64,000 nt of DNA from Moraxella equi (GTDB lineage: Bacteria > Pseudomonadota > Gammaproteobacteria > Pseudomonadales > Moraxellaceae), in contig NZ_MXAP01000012.1 in NCBI RefSeq assembly GCF_002027555.1, positions 1 through 64,000 of the forward strand. The letters are read 5' to 3'. The translations under genes were made by a program, and so were the position numbers. Below, in pieces: positions 18,159 through 27,551 of this stretch; position 1 is the stretch's first letter, and the number at the start of each line of letters is the position of its first letter. Below the pieces are notes generated by a model, which was given only the letters and a program-made list of their open reading frames with translations, searched no databases and was not told the DNA's origin.

Positions 18159-18965
18159 GCTTAATATAACAGGGAACCTGCCCTTTTGCTCCGCCAAAAT
18201 GCGTTGTAATTTTTGGATTCTGTCAATGGCGTTTTGGGTGGATTGATTGGCTTTTTTGAGGTCGGTATCTAAGACTTGGCGGGTATTTTTACCAAACAAC
18301 ATGGCATTAAAAAGATGATTGGCGTGCATATTGTCATGGCAATGATAATACACAAACACGTCAAAATCAGGGTTATCAAACAGCGTAGCAACCCTTGCTG
18401 TATCAATCGTGGCAAGCCCTAACGCTCCGTCTTCTCCACCAAATTTTTTAAAAATTTCATCATCGTCAAACCGGCCCAACGCCAAAAAATACGGACGATA
18501 AAACACCATATTACTCCCTGCGGTCATCTCAAAGGTTCGCCATGCCATATCAAAATTAGGGTGGCTTGCAAATCTGTTTGGCAAATCAACAGGCTTCATC
18601 GGCAAACGAACAAGCCCCACGTCAAACCGCTCAAAAATCATCGCACACGCCGATAGCACCTGCCTGCCATAGCTATCATCAGCGTCCAAGAAAGCAACAA
18701 AATCCGACTTGGCAAGCATTGCCCCGATATTGCGAGCCGTTGCCACGCCCTTATTTTGGGTAAGTTTCTCAGCATGGATTTTGTCAGGATAAGCGTTTTG
18801 TAATGACAGTATTGTTTGCCATGTGTCATCGGTTGAGTCGTCATCAATAAGATAAATCTTGCCCAAATGCTCTTGTACCAACACACTCTCTACCGCACAG
18901 GATAAGGTATGGGCGGTATTATAACAAGGAATGACAACGTCTATGGCGTGGGGTTGGATTGACAT
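18156..18965 (-). CDS. Glycosyltransferase family 2
   Basis: 269 residues from the ATG at 18965, chosen because AGGA lies 7 nt before it; a longer frame to 19055 lacks support. The GT-A fold motifs are present: DVVIPCYNTAHTLSCAVESV at the start, YLIDDDSTDDTW (about residue 43) and the metal-binding DxD region FVAFLDADDSYG (about residue 88). It probably transfers a sugar to a surface glycan, acceptor unknown. No other glycan genes are near except murG. The final stop codon comes from the adjacent MITE-like terminal repeat, so the original C-terminus may have been altered. Confidence 0.85.
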   Translation of the reverse strand: MSIQPHAIDVVIPCYNTAHTLSCAVESVLVQEHLGKIYLIDDDSTDDTWQTILSLQNAYPDKIHAEKLTQNKGVATARNIGAMLAKSDFVAFLDADDSYGRQVLSACAMIFERFDVGLVRLPMKPVDLPNRFASHPNFDMAWRTFEMTAGSNMVFYRPYFLALGRFDDDEIFKKFGGEDGALGLATIDTARVATLFDNPDFDVFVYYHCHDNMHANHLFNAMLFGKNTRQVLDTDLKKANQSTQNAIDRIQKLQRILAEQKGRFPVILS

Positions 18966-19033
18966 AAATAGTCCTGTGATTTTTGTAGTTTTGGGGTATT
19001 TTAGCATAGAATTTTTTGTAATTTTTACAATAA

Positions 19034-19062
19034 AAAAGAGCGGAAAAATATCCACTCTTTTA
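19034..19062 (-). terminator. Terminator of the PhoX-like gene
   Basis: Stem AAAAGAG..GGA / TCC.CTCTTTT with an AT loop, 17 bp past the stop, followed by a T-rich run on the minus strand. Confidence 0.6.
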
Positions 19063-19078
19063 TTTTAACCAACTACGT

Positions 19079-21211
19079 TTATCCGTCCAACGACTCCGCC
19101 AAAATCACGCCACCGTCTTTTTTGGTAATCACCACCGTGCCAGAGCGTGGGGTTTTGCCCCCTGCCACCGCCCCAAATGTACCCTCAGGGTGCTGAATAT
19201 TGATAAACAACGCCTTACAATCAGGGGTCATGGTAATGCCTGTTACTTCACACCCTTTTGGTCCGGCAAAAAAGCGTTTTAGCGTGTCGGGCGTGGCTTT
19301 TGCCCCCATGTGGGTGGTTTTGCCTGTGCTTGTGGTCAGGCTCGCCCCGTCTCCGATGTGGTTTGGCAGGCTTGCCAGTAGCATACAGTTGGTCGTTTTG
19401 GTGTACGCCCCGTCATCGGTCTGAATCCACAGCACGCCACGGGGGTCAAAAAACAGCCCATCAGGGGACGATAAGTCATTCTCGGCGGTCAAGCCCGATA
19501 GGTTTTGCTCGTGCTTGTCATGGGGAGATGCAAACAGATAAATATCCCAAACAAACGTACCACCCACGCCCCCTGCCGTCTCGGCAAAGCGAATGATATG
19601 CCCGTGCTGATTGCCCTTGCCGTCATAACTTCTAGGGTTGGCTCCGTTCACGTCTTCTTCTTTACGCTTAGAATTGTTGGTCAAAGTTATATAAATCTCA
19701 CGAGTCAAAGGGCTTACCGACACCCATTCAGGTCTGTCCATTTTGGTCGCTCCCACCTTATCGCCTGCCATACGGGCAAACACGGCAATCTCGGCATCGC
19801 TCTCAAAGTCGGCAAGCATGGGATTTTTCTTAGACAGCTCACGCCACTGCCCCGTGCCGTCATCGTGGAACACCGCCACATACAGCGTGCCTTTATCCAA
19901 ATATTTATCGCCCACCGCAAGCCCACCGCCCACATCGGCATTTGTCCATTTGGCATCGGAGACAAATTTATAAATGTACTCGCCCCGAGCGTCATCGCCC
20001 ATATAAAACACAAGCGGTTCGCCTTCGTTTGGTGGGGCAAAGGCACAGTTTTCATGAGCAAACCGCCCCAAACTTGTGCGTTTGACCGCTTTTGCTTTTG
20101 GATTAAAAGGGTCAATCTCGGTAATGTAGCCAAAGGTGTTAAAGGTATGGCGATAATCATCCGTGGCGGTTTTGCCTGCCTTGGCGGTGATGTCCCAATG
20201 GTCAAACTCGCCTGCCTGTCCGTCCTTTGGCGTGTGCCAACTGTACGCAGGGTCGCCCATCGTGTCTTCTTTTAAGCCATATCGGGCAAGGCGTTTGTCG
20301 TTTTTGTCGCCGATGATGTCCTTATCCGCCCCACGAGCGAACACATTCAAAAAATTCTCTTCGGTCGTCAAATACGTCCCCCAAGGCGAAAGCCCTGCTC
20401 CGCATTGGTTGTTGATGCCCACGCTCGATAAGCCTTGTGGGTCAAGGCGTGTTTTGACAAATTCACTGCCCTTTGCCACGCCTGACAATTGGGCTGGCGT
20501 GCCACTGGTGTAGCGTTTGTTAAAGGGCGAATCCTTGATGAGCTCATAACCTGTGGGCGTGCGTTTGACTTCCACCACCGACACACCATGAGCGTGGATT
20601 TCACGGCGAACGTCATTGGCAAGTCGTCTTTTTTGAAAAATCTTGGGAGCGGTGTCGTCTTGGTCGGAGTAGTTTTCAATGGGATTTAGGTTTGAGTTGG
20701 TGTATTCGTGGTTCATGGCAAGCAGTCCCCGTTCGGACACATCGGGGGCGTAACTGCTGTTTTTTAAGCCAAAAAACCACATTCCGTCATGGTTGTCGCC
20801 CATGCGGTATTTAAAAGATTCGCCCACCACCATACGGTCGTCCGTCCACTCACCAAGTCCGCTGACAATGGGCGTTCCCATGGGTAAAATCAGCTCGGCA
20901 CGGTAACCGTCCGCCACAATCATGTCGCCCCCTGTGTAATGGGGAACCGCGGTAAATTTTAGGGCGGTTGGGCGTTTTGGGAATTTGCCTGCCCCATTGG
21001 TTGCTATTGTTGCCGTGCCTACTCCTGCTCCTGTGGCACAGCCCATAAGGGGCAATGAGCCAAAGAAACTTGCAGTCATGAGCCCTGCCCCACCCTTTAA
21101 AATGGAGCGTCTTTTGATGAGCATATTGGCAAATTCGGGGTTGTCGGTCGGGTTTGAGTCTTCGATGATTTCGTCATCGTGGTCTAGGTCGGTGTTGCTG
21201 TGCAATGGCAT
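19079..21211 (-). CDS. PhoX-type (DUF839) phosphatase, Tat-exported
   Basis: 710 residues from the ATG at 21211, with GGAG 6 nt upstream; a longer frame would begin with TTG. After an acidic N-terminus comes a twin-arginine signal, KRRSILKGGAGLMTASFFG, ending in LMGC, which could also be a lipobox. The body has the features of bacterial PhoX/DUF839 proteins: MNHEYTN, CGAGLSPWGTYLTTEENF, RFAHENCAFAP, the SSPDGLFFDPRGVLWIQTDDG segment and GCEVTGITMTPDCKALFINIQHPEG. PhoX enzymes are Ca/Fe-dependent alkaline phosphatases, but many DUF839 members are uncharacterised, so the substrate is not certain. No phosphate-regulation motif was recognised upstream. Confidence 0.85.
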   Translation of the reverse strand: MPLHSNTDLDHDDEIIEDSNPTDNPEFANMLIKRRSILKGGAGLMTASFFGSLPLMGCATGAGVGTATIATNGAGKFPKRPTALKFTAVPHYTGGDMIVADGYRAELILPMGTPIVSGLGEWTDDRMVVGESFKYRMGDNHDGMWFFGLKNSSYAPDVSERGLLAMNHEYTNSNLNPIENYSDQDDTAPKIFQKRRLANDVRREIHAHGVSVVEVKRTPTGYELIKDSPFNKRYTSGTPAQLSGVAKGSEFVKTRLDPQGLSSVGINNQCGAGLSPWGTYLTTEENFLNVFARGADKDIIGDKNDKRLARYGLKEDTMGDPAYSWHTPKDGQAGEFDHWDITAKAGKTATDDYRHTFNTFGYITEIDPFNPKAKAVKRTSLGRFAHENCAFAPPNEGEPLVFYMGDDARGEYIYKFVSDAKWTNADVGGGLAVGDKYLDKGTLYVAVFHDDGTGQWRELSKKNPMLADFESDAEIAVFARMAGDKVGATKMDRPEWVSVSPLTREIYITLTNNSKRKEEDVNGANPRSYDGKGNQHGHIIRFAETAGGVGGTFVWDIYLFASPHDKHEQNLSGLTAENDLSSPDGLFFDPRGVLWIQTDDGAYTKTTNCMLLASLPNHIGDGASLTTSTGKTTHMGAKATPDTLKRFFAGPKGCEVTGITMTPDCKALFINIQHPEGTFGAVAGGKTPRSGTVVITKKDGGVILAESLDG

Positions 21212-21298
21212 GGCGTACTCCAAAAGTTATCAAAGTACGCATAGGATACGAGCTTTTTATGACGGTTTTGTGAATGGTTTATGATGATTTGATGAAAA

Positions 21299-21370
21299 TT
21301 ACCGCAGTTAGTAAGGGCGTGATGAACACGCCCACGTGGCATTTCCTTAGAGTAAATTGCAATTTACCCC
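21299..21370. repeat. Family B-related inverted repeats
   Basis: ACCGCAGTTAGTAAGGGCGT...AACACGCCC and GTAAATTGCAATTTACCCC resemble, in reverse orientation, the 455-535 region (AACACGCCC...CTGCGGTAAC and GGGCAAATTGCCATTTACCC). The stretch lies in the gap between the phoX start and the gshB end. Confidence 0.4.
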
Positions 21371-21395
21371 ACAATCATAATAAATCAACCACAAC

Positions 21396-22346
21396 TTATT
21401 TTACCAAATTTTCAATAAACTCAATAAAATCCACCGCAATGGTTGTGCCACATTGCTCGTCAATCTCACGCACGCACGTTGGCGAGGTTACGTTAATCTC
21501 GGTAATTTTTGCCCCGATAAGGTCAAGCCCCACAAAATACAAGCCATTTTCCACCAAAGTAGGGGCGACTTTTTCGGCAACAGCTCGCTCAGCGTCCGTG
21601 AGTGGCATGGCAACGCCACGTCCGCCCGCCGCCAGATTGCCCCGAGTCTCGCCCCCTTGCGGGATACGAGCCAAACAAAACGACACAACCTTACCACCAA
21701 CAATCAGCACTCGCTTATCACCGTCTTTAATCTCGGGCAGGTATTTTTGAGCCATGATAGGCAGAGTTCCTAATTGGGTCAGCATCTCCAAAGTTGAGCC
21801 GATATTGGGGCTATCTGCCGTCAAACAAAAAATCCCCATACCACCCATGCCGTCAAGCGGCTTGACAATCACGTCTTGATGTTCGTCAATAAACGAGCGA
21901 ATGTGCGACTGTTTGGCGGTAACAATGGTCGGACTCATCAGCTCGCTAAACTGCGTGGCAAAGAGCTTTTCGTTACACGCACGCACCGAGTTTGGGTCGT
22001 TTGCCACCAGCACGCCTGCCCGTTTGGCGTATTCTAATAGGTGCAAGGCGTACAAAAAATTCATGTCAAAAGGCGGGTCTTTACGCATCAAAATCACGTC
22101 AAATTCTGTGGCTTTGACGGTTGATTTTTCGCCCAATTTATAAAAATTATCAGGATTTTTAAAGACTTCCACGTCCTGTTTATCCACGCACAGCTCGCCC
22201 TTATCAAGCCACAAATCATGAATGCCACAATACGCCAAGCCATGCCCACGCTCGGCTATCGCCCACATCATGGCAAGGGAGGTGTCTTTTTTGTAGTTAA
22301 TGGTGGCAATATCGTCCATGACGATAAGAAAGTTGAGTTTTTTCAT
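21396..22346 (-). CDS. gshB: Glutathione synthetase
   Basis: ATP-grasp ligase joining gamma-Glu-Cys and Gly in the cytosol. The 316-residue product shows the N-terminal VMDDIATINYKKDTSLAMMW, RKDPPFDMNFLYA (about residue 88), VVKPLDGMGGMGIF (about residue 164) and the C-terminal GLDLIGAKITEINVTSPTCVREID motif. The length is exactly family-typical. It is followed upstream (12 bp) by a toxin-antitoxin pair in the same orientation. Confidence 0.96.
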   Translation of the reverse strand: MKKLNFLIVMDDIATINYKKDTSLAMMWAIAERGHGLAYCGIHDLWLDKGELCVDKQDVEVFKNPDNFYKLGEKSTVKATEFDVILMRKDPPFDMNFLYALHLLEYAKRAGVLVANDPNSVRACNEKLFATQFSELMSPTIVTAKQSHIRSFIDEHQDVIVKPLDGMGGMGIFCLTADSPNIGSTLEMLTQLGTLPIMAQKYLPEIKDGDKRVLIVGGKVVSFCLARIPQGGETRGNLAAGGRGVAMPLTDAERAVAEKVAPTLVENGLYFVGLDLIGAKITEINVTSPTCVREIDEQCGTTIAVDFIEFIENLVK

Positions 22347-22358
22347 CAGATTTTCCAG

Positions 22359-22820
22359 TTAAAAATTTTTAAAAATACCACGCCAATCTGCCAACGCACA
22401 GACATTGCCATGCTTTTTGGCTTTGGCGATATGGCGAGTGTCGGCACTGACAAACGTGATGTTTCGGTTGATTGCCATTGCCTGATAAATGCTGTCATAC
22501 ATGGACGGATAGCCACTTTTGGCATTGCCGTCTTGGCAGATTTTGGTCGCCAGTTGCCAGTCGTCAAGCGTTGGTTTATACAGACTAAGACTGGCTTTAT
22601 AATAGACATTTAGGCTAGATAACAGCTTGTCCAAATCCACGCCTTTTTGCACGCACACGCCAATCACTTCGTATTCAAAAAGCGTGGGGGCGATAAATGC
22701 TATGTCATTTTGATTGCAAAATGACAAAAATTCACGGGCGGTTTGACTGTCTGGCTCGGGCGCAAAAATTTTGATAAAAATATTGGCATCCACAACCACT
22801 TTTGGCAATACGTCATACAT
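22359..22820 (-). CDS. PIN-domain toxin (VapC-like), second locus
   Basis: 153 residues. PIN acidic positions are D11 (VVVDANIFIK), E51 (LFEYEVIG), D109 (PSMYDSIYQAMA) and D127 (FVSADTRH). It is probably a ribonuclease toxin. It overlaps the antitoxin gene by 8 bp and ends 12 bp before gshB, so the pair is in the pyrE-to-gshB transcription direction. Confidence 0.82.
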   Translation of the reverse strand: MYDVLPKVVVDANIFIKIFAPEPDSQTAREFLSFCNQNDIAFIAPTLFEYEVIGVCVQKGVDLDKLLSSLNVYYKASLSLYKPTLDDWQLATKICQDGNAKSGYPSMYDSIYQAMAINRNITFVSADTRHIAKAKKHGNVCALADWRGIFKNF

Positions 22821-23055
22821 GATAATGTGTGTCTCGCAGTTGTCTTAAAAGCTCCGTGCCTGTTTTTTCGCCTTGTTTGGGCGTGCTGTCGTCAAAATGC
22901 CAAATGATATTTTCAATGGCTTCACGGTTTTTTTGCTCAATCAATGACGCAAACAGCCGATTGACATACTCCGACTGCTTGTCAAGCCCACATATCTTAT
23001 CCAACGCCACGGCAAGCTCTTCATCAATCACAAACGTTCTTTCAACCACCGCCAT
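22813..23055 (-). CDS. Antitoxin partner of second PIN toxin
   Basis: 80 residues. The N-terminal part, ERTFVIDEELAVALDKICG followed by SEYVNRLFASLIEQ, has the strand-helix-helix look of ribbon-helix-helix DNA-binding antitoxins. The C-terminal part, rich in charged residues, would bind the toxin. It starts 8 bp after the pyrE stop. The role is inferred from pairing with the PIN gene. Confidence 0.72.
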   Translation of the reverse strand: MAVVERTFVIDEELAVALDKICGLDKQSEYVNRLFASLIEQKNREAIENIIWHFDDSTPKQGEKTGTELLRQLRDTHYHV

Positions 23056-23063
23056 AACACCCC

Positions 23064-23702
23064 CTATACGCCATATTGCTCACGGTAGGCTTGCATTTTT
23101 GCCAAATGCTCGGTCTCGCCTTTGTCTTGCAAAAAGGCAATAATGTCATCAATGTCCACCAAGGCAAACACAGGCACGCTAAAATCATCTTTGATTTGCT
23201 CTACTGCCGAACGCTCGTCCTGCCCACGCTCTTTGCGGTCAAGGGCGATGACAATCCCAGCTAGGCTCGCCCCTGCATTCCTTAAAATCTCCACCACTTC
23301 ACGCACAGCCGTCCCTGCGGTCATGACATCGTCAATCACCCACACCGATTTGCCTGACAAATCCGCTCCAACAAGGTTGCCCCCCTCGCCATGCGTTTTG
23401 GCTTCTTTGCGGTTATAGCCCCAAGCGGTGTCAATGCCATGCGAACGCCATAGAGTCTGAGCGGTGGTCGCCACAAACGGAATGCCCTTATACGCCGCCC
23501 CAAAAATCGTGGGGTTGTCACCCAACTGTCCTGCCAAAATATCAGCATAACCGTTTGAGAGCATATCCAACGCCTTGCCGCCAGACAGTAGTCCTGCATT
23601 AAAAAAATAGGGACTGACACGTCCTGATTTTAGGGTAAATTCGCCAAATTTTAAAACGCCATAATCAAGCAGTAGCCCAATAAATTCATTTTTGTTAAAC
23701 AT
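23064..23702 (-). CDS. pyrE: Orotate phosphoribosyltransferase
   Basis: Makes orotidine monophosphate from orotate and PRPP in pyrimidine synthesis. Start at the ATG at 23702 (MFNKNEFIGLLLDYG), which has GGAG 8 nt upstream; a longer frame to 23813 would run through the preceding terminator. The 212 residues include FTLKSGRVSPYFFN, AYKGIPFVA, YNRKEAKTHGEGG and the PRPP loop VWVIDDVMTAGTAV. A toxin-antitoxin pair follows directly. Confidence 0.95.
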   Translation of the reverse strand: MFNKNEFIGLLLDYGVLKFGEFTLKSGRVSPYFFNAGLLSGGKALDMLSNGYADILAGQLGDNPTIFGAAYKGIPFVATTAQTLWRSHGIDTAWGYNRKEAKTHGEGGNLVGADLSGKSVWVIDDVMTAGTAVREVVEILRNAGASLAGIVIALDRKERGQDERSAVEQIKDDFSVPVFALVDIDDIIAFLQDKGETEHLAKMQAYREQYGV

Positions 23703-23781
23703 AAAAATCTCCGATAAAATAAATGATAAAATAATCTCTATTGTACTCTGTTTTGACAAATTTCCCAAATTTTTTACAATA

Positions 23782-23808
23782 AAAAACGCACCGAGATAGT
23801 GCGTTTTT
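23782..23808 (-). terminator. Terminator of the TonB-receptor gene
   Basis: Perfect 10-bp arms AAAAACGCAC / GTGCGTTTTT with a 7-nt loop, 5 bp past the receptor stop, separating it from pyrE. Confidence 0.85.
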
Positions 23809-23812
23809 GTCA

Positions 23813-26161
23813 TTAAAATCGTGCTGTGACACCAACGGTAAAAGCTCTGGCAGGTAGCGGGGCGATATAACGCAAGGGTGAGTTATGCGGGCGAGCATCC
23901 TCATTAAGCAAATTTGTACCACCAAAACGCAACGTCATCGGACTGCCCAACCAATACACGTCTTTTTTCACATCTGCACTGATAAGTGTGTAGGCAGGTA
24001 GTGCTGTCTCGCTTTTGGCGTTTTGATAACGCGGCTCATCATAATACACACCATCAATACCCACTTGCCAATCCTGATACTGCCACTTCACCCCAAGTCC
24101 GTAGCGATTGGTTGGCATATTTGGCATATAGATACCGTCGTTATGTAAAGCCACTTCACCAGCATTTAGATGTTTGTTTTTAACCAAATCAGCAAATGAC
24201 GATATCGTCATACTGCCATAACGCCCCAAATCAAAATCCCGACTCACATCTACCTCAAAACCCGTTACCTGAACGTCATTTTGTTGCCAGTATTTTAATG
24301 GCATCCTCGCTCCACCTGTAATCGCCCCACTTGACGCCATATGAATGTAGTCGGTGAACTTACTTGCATACACTGATGCATTTACATCAAAATCCGAACC
24401 ATCAAATGATACAGACAATTCTTTGCTTTTTACCCGCTCTGGTTTTAGGTTTTGATTGCCTTCTTCGTGTGCCATGATGCTATAATGTAAATTGGATGCA
24501 TAAAGCTCATTAATGTCAGGTGCTCTTTGGCTATCGGCATAGCGAGCCTTAATGCCCACTTGGTCAAACGGACGAAAAGATGCTTGGATATCATAGCTAT
24601 CTAGCCCATATTTTCTGCCTTCTAGCTTTGTATTCTTGGCGTTACGATGTGTGGCAAAGTCACCCACAATATCGTGTTCAACACGTTCATGGCGGTAACC
24701 CAATGTCAAATCCACAGGCTTAAATGATAGCGTTTCTTGTAAAAACATCCCATAAGTTGTTGTATTCACATTAGGCAGATACACCGATTCGCCCGCTCCT
24801 TGAACCTGTCTTTTAGAGCCGTTTACCCCTACCACACCCGACATAAATGATTGGGGCTGATGATAAGCCGATGTGGCAAATTGACTGGTGCGAAAACGGT
24901 AGTCATTAGCCAACTGCTCCCCCACATTCTCTTTACTCTGCTCATCAACCCAGCCAGCACGAACGGTCATGCGATTTAGCCAAGGCGAAGCATGATGTGT
25001 CTGTGCTTCGACGGCCAGTTTATTTTGCGTGCCATCAATACGCACGGGCTGACCGCTTTTATAATCAAGCCCTGCTCCTAGATTTGACATGGAAAAACCC
25101 GGCAGTCCATAGCGACTGTGCTTTGTATCAGCAGATAAAGCGATGTAATTGCTTTTGCCATGTCCTTGCCAAAAATAACTACCTGCCACGCCCAAGCGAT
25201 GATTTTCAAGATCGCTGTTGCCTAGCTTCTTATGATAATTTTCGGTAATGTCCAAAATTTTATCCACTTTCTCTATCTTGTCGGGGGTACCTGCGACATA
25301 ATAGGGATTGTCTTTATACCTAGGATTTGGCGTATTGGTGAACACATCTGTCAATTCAAGTCCCCAATCGCTGTATTTATCATGAATCTTGCCCGTTGTC
25401 ATGTCATAATAATCGGGCATATAGTATTTTTTGGAAGCGATGTTAAATTCGCTTTTGATGACAGGCTGGCGTTGACATGAATTCACCAAATTCATGTCAT
25501 AGCCAAGCCCGTATTGGTTACGTGAAATTAATTGACTATCACACACACCCGCCTTACTTGCCCCCACAATGTCGTAGCCATCTAACTGCTGAGTAGAATA
25601 CAAGACATTGACACTGATGTTTTTTTGGTTGTTAAAATTCGCCTTGATGCCATGCGAGTCAATGTCATTAAAACCTTTTTGCAAATGCACTTCAAGCCCC
25701 ACAGGCTCATCATTAAGATACTTTGGCACAAGACCGCCATCAATCTCTACGCTACCACCAATGGCATGACCACCTTCTTTTACGACATTATTAAACTTTT
25801 GCACACCGACCAAACGATGAAATACTGGGTCAAAAGCGATATTTGTCCCTGCACTCATGGCATTTAGTCCATTGACCGCCATGCCATTTTCTGTGATATT
25901 AACTCGATTGCCAGATAAGCTACGCACCACGGGCGAACCTGCATGCGGACCAAAACTACTACTCTGCACGCCTGAGATGCCTTTAACTGCATCGCCAAGT
26001 GTTTTATTATCTGATAATTTATTATAAATATAGGTGGCGTTTGGTGCTTTTTCATCAAGATAGATGGTCATTGCCGGCAATTGAACGTTGGGCAACTCTT
26101 CTGCCATTGCCACCTGAGCCAATATCGCCAACATCGTCAAATTTAATGTACGTAAATGCAT
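23813..26161 (-). CDS. TonB-dependent outer-membrane receptor, possibly zinc (ZnuD-like)
   Basis: 782 residues. A short signal peptide ends near AQVAMAEE. A plug domain follows (VKGISGVQSSSFGPHAGSPVVRSL, VNITENGMAVNG, then GGSVEIDGG). A long beta-barrel comes next and the chain ends in aromatic ARAFTVGVTARF, as for outer-membrane proteins folded by Bam. A Cys pair in an extracellular-loop-like segment (about residues 205-230) may form a disulfide. The ligand is not readable from the protein. A Zur-box-like site just upstream and general likeness to the ZnuD group suggest zinc, but a siderophore or heme receptor is not excluded. No exbB/exbD/tonB lies nearby. Confidence 0.85.
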   Translation of the reverse strand: MHLRTLNLTMLAILAQVAMAEELPNVQLPAMTIYLDEKAPNATYIYNKLSDNKTLGDAVKGISGVQSSSFGPHAGSPVVRSLSGNRVNITENGMAVNGLNAMSAGTNIAFDPVFHRLVGVQKFNNVVKEGGHAIGGSVEIDGGLVPKYLNDEPVGLEVHLQKGFNDIDSHGIKANFNNQKNISVNVLYSTQQLDGYDIVGASKAGVCDSQLISRNQYGLGYDMNLVNSCQRQPVIKSEFNIASKKYYMPDYYDMTTGKIHDKYSDWGLELTDVFTNTPNPRYKDNPYYVAGTPDKIEKVDKILDITENYHKKLGNSDLENHRLGVAGSYFWQGHGKSNYIALSADTKHSRYGLPGFSMSNLGAGLDYKSGQPVRIDGTQNKLAVEAQTHHASPWLNRMTVRAGWVDEQSKENVGEQLANDYRFRTSQFATSAYHQPQSFMSGVVGVNGSKRQVQGAGESVYLPNVNTTTYGMFLQETLSFKPVDLTLGYRHERVEHDIVGDFATHRNAKNTKLEGRKYGLDSYDIQASFRPFDQVGIKARYADSQRAPDINELYASNLHYSIMAHEEGNQNLKPERVKSKELSVSFDGSDFDVNASVYASKFTDYIHMASSGAITGGARMPLKYWQQNDVQVTGFEVDVSRDFDLGRYGSMTISSFADLVKNKHLNAGEVALHNDGIYMPNMPTNRYGLGVKWQYQDWQVGIDGVYYDEPRYQNAKSETALPAYTLISADVKKDVYWLGSPMTLRFGGTNLLNEDARPHNSPLRYIAPLPARAFTVGVTARF

Positions 26162-26180
26162 AATTACCTCAAAAAAAGTA

Positions 26181-26195
26181 TATTATTACATAACA
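26181..26195 (-). promoter_or_regulatory. Candidate Zur-box operator
   Basis: On the minus strand TGTTATGTAATAATA, 19 nt upstream of the receptor ATG. It fits the neisserial Zur consensus as I recall it (TGTTATDWHATAACA) at 14 of 15 positions. Location would put it between promoter and start, suitable for zinc-dependent repression. Not verified experimentally. Confidence 0.45.
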
Positions 26196-26423
26196 ATTAC
26201 GCAAAAACAACAAGTATCTTTACACAAATTTCAAGCTCACATACCAACGGAACCTAAAAATTAACACAAATTATAATGCGGGCAATGCACCATTTTGGAC
26301 TTAGGCTTTTGATAGCACGCATTGTACACCTTAGCCCAAAAACAAGCTTGTAGCACTTTTGGAGTTGTTTGGATATATCATGACATATAATTAATTAAGC
26401 TCAAAATACACCACATTAGGTTT

Positions 26424-26472
26424 TTCGTTCGTGGTGAGCTTGTCGAACCATAACGGAAAACCGTTCACCCGA
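26424..26472. repeat. REP-like intergenic sequence
   Basis: Contains TCGTGGTGAGCTTGTCGAAC followed by an ACGGAAAACCGT palindrome. GAGCTTGTCGAAC-type repeats are common in proteobacterial intergenic regions. It lies in the 380-bp gap between tsf and the receptor gene. The rest of that gap holds the receptor promoter side and the tsf terminator. Confidence 0.45.
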
Positions 26473-26503
26473 AGACATATACCAACCGTTAGTGCAGACA
26501 ATA

Positions 26504-26531
26504 AAAAACCCAATCACAAGATTGGGTTTTT
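26504..26531 (-). terminator. Terminator of rpsB-tsf
   Basis: Perfect 12-bp arms AAAAACCCAATC / GATTGGGTTTTT with an ACAA loop, 14 bp after the tsf stop. Confidence 0.9.
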
Positions 26532-26544
26532 AGGTAGTGGCATA

Positions 26545-27423
26545 TTAACCTTGGGCGGCAGCTTGGGCGGCAGCAACTTCGGCAGCGAAGTCTTCTTGCT
26601 TTTTCTCAATGCCTTCACCAACTTCTAGGCGTTTGAAGCTGATAACAGTGGCGTTTTCGGCTTTTAGGACATCGCCAACTTTTTTGTCGTTGTCGATGAC
26701 ATAAGGCTGATTTACCAAAGTCACTTCGTTTAGGTACTTTTGAACACCACCAGTAATCATCTTCTCGACAACCGCTTCTGGCTTGCCTGACTCTTTGGCT
26801 TTGGCTTCGATGATGTCTTTTTCACGAGCTAGGATGTCAGCAGGCACGCTCTCTTCGTTTACCGCCAGTGGGTTGAAGGCAGCAACTTGCATGGCAACGA
26901 CTTTACCAAGCTCTTCTGAACCACCTTCATAAGATACCACAACACCGATACGCAGACCGTGACGGTAAGCAGCTAGGTTAGCACCTTCGATGATTTCGGC
27001 ACGGCGAACTTGTACGTTCTCACCGATTTTTTGTACTAGGGCAACACGAGCTTCTTCTACGCTTACACCATCTTCATAAGACAGTGCAGAGATAGCAGTC
27101 ACGTCTGTGATGTTGTTTGCTAGGGCAAGCTCAGCCACTTTGTTGGCAAATGCGGTGAAGTTTTCATCTTTGGCGACGAAGTCAGTTTGGCAGTTTACTT
27201 CTAGTAGGAGTGCTTTGCCAGCCGTTTGGGCGATGATGATGGCACCATCAGCGGCGATGTTACCTGCTTTTTTGGCGGCTTTGGCTTGACCTGATTTACG
27301 CAGGTTGTCAATGGCAAGCTCGATGTCGCCATTTGCTTCTTCTAGGGCTTTTTTGCATTCCATCATGCCAAGACCAGTACGGTCACGGAGTTCTTTTACG
27401 GTTTTTGCAGATACTTGAGACAT
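26545..27423 (-). CDS. tsf: Elongation factor Ts
   Basis: Guanine nucleotide exchange factor for EF-Tu. The 292-residue product has the UBA-like N-terminus with [19 protein letters not shown], the EF-Tu contact [14 protein letters not shown] (about residue 75), and two dimerisation subdomains. It follows rpsB on the same strand after 128 bp with a partial hairpin in between, the usual rpsB-tsf arrangement. Confidence 0.97.
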   Translation of the reverse strand: MSQVSAKTVKELRDRTGLGMMECKKALEEANGDIELAIDNLRKSGQAKAAKKAGNIAADGAIIIAQTAGKALLLEVNCQTDFVAKDENFTAFANKVAELALANNITDVTAISALSYEDGVSVEEARVALVQKIGENVQVRRAEIIEGANLAAYRHGLRIGVVVSYEGGSEELGKVVAMQVAAFNPLAVNEESVPADILAREKDIIEAKAKESGKPEAVVEKMITGGVQKYLNEVTLVNQPYVIDNDKKVGDVLKAENATVISFKRLEVGEGIEKKQEDFAAEVAAAQAAAQG

Positions 27424-27496
27424 GGTAGTTACCTTTTAAACTTATTTTAAATATAGCATATCATACCATCATGAATGCTTGATGACAAATTTATCA

Positions 27497-27534
27497 AAAA
27501 AGGCATGAACGTTTATGCAGACATTCACGCCTTT
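27497..27534 (-). terminator. Intergenic hairpin between rpsB and tsf (attenuator/terminator)
   Basis: Arms AAAAGGC-A-TGAA and TTCA-C-GCCTTTT with a loop of about 13 nt. Likely reduces readthrough from rpsB into tsf, as known for partial terminators in this operon; strength unknown. Confidence 0.5.
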
Positions 27535-27551
27535 TATCATAACCCTAAGGA

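Noticed and set aside
19505-20275. Plus-strand open frame (256 codons)
   Set aside because: Antisense to the PhoX-like gene; no family features and no start signal.
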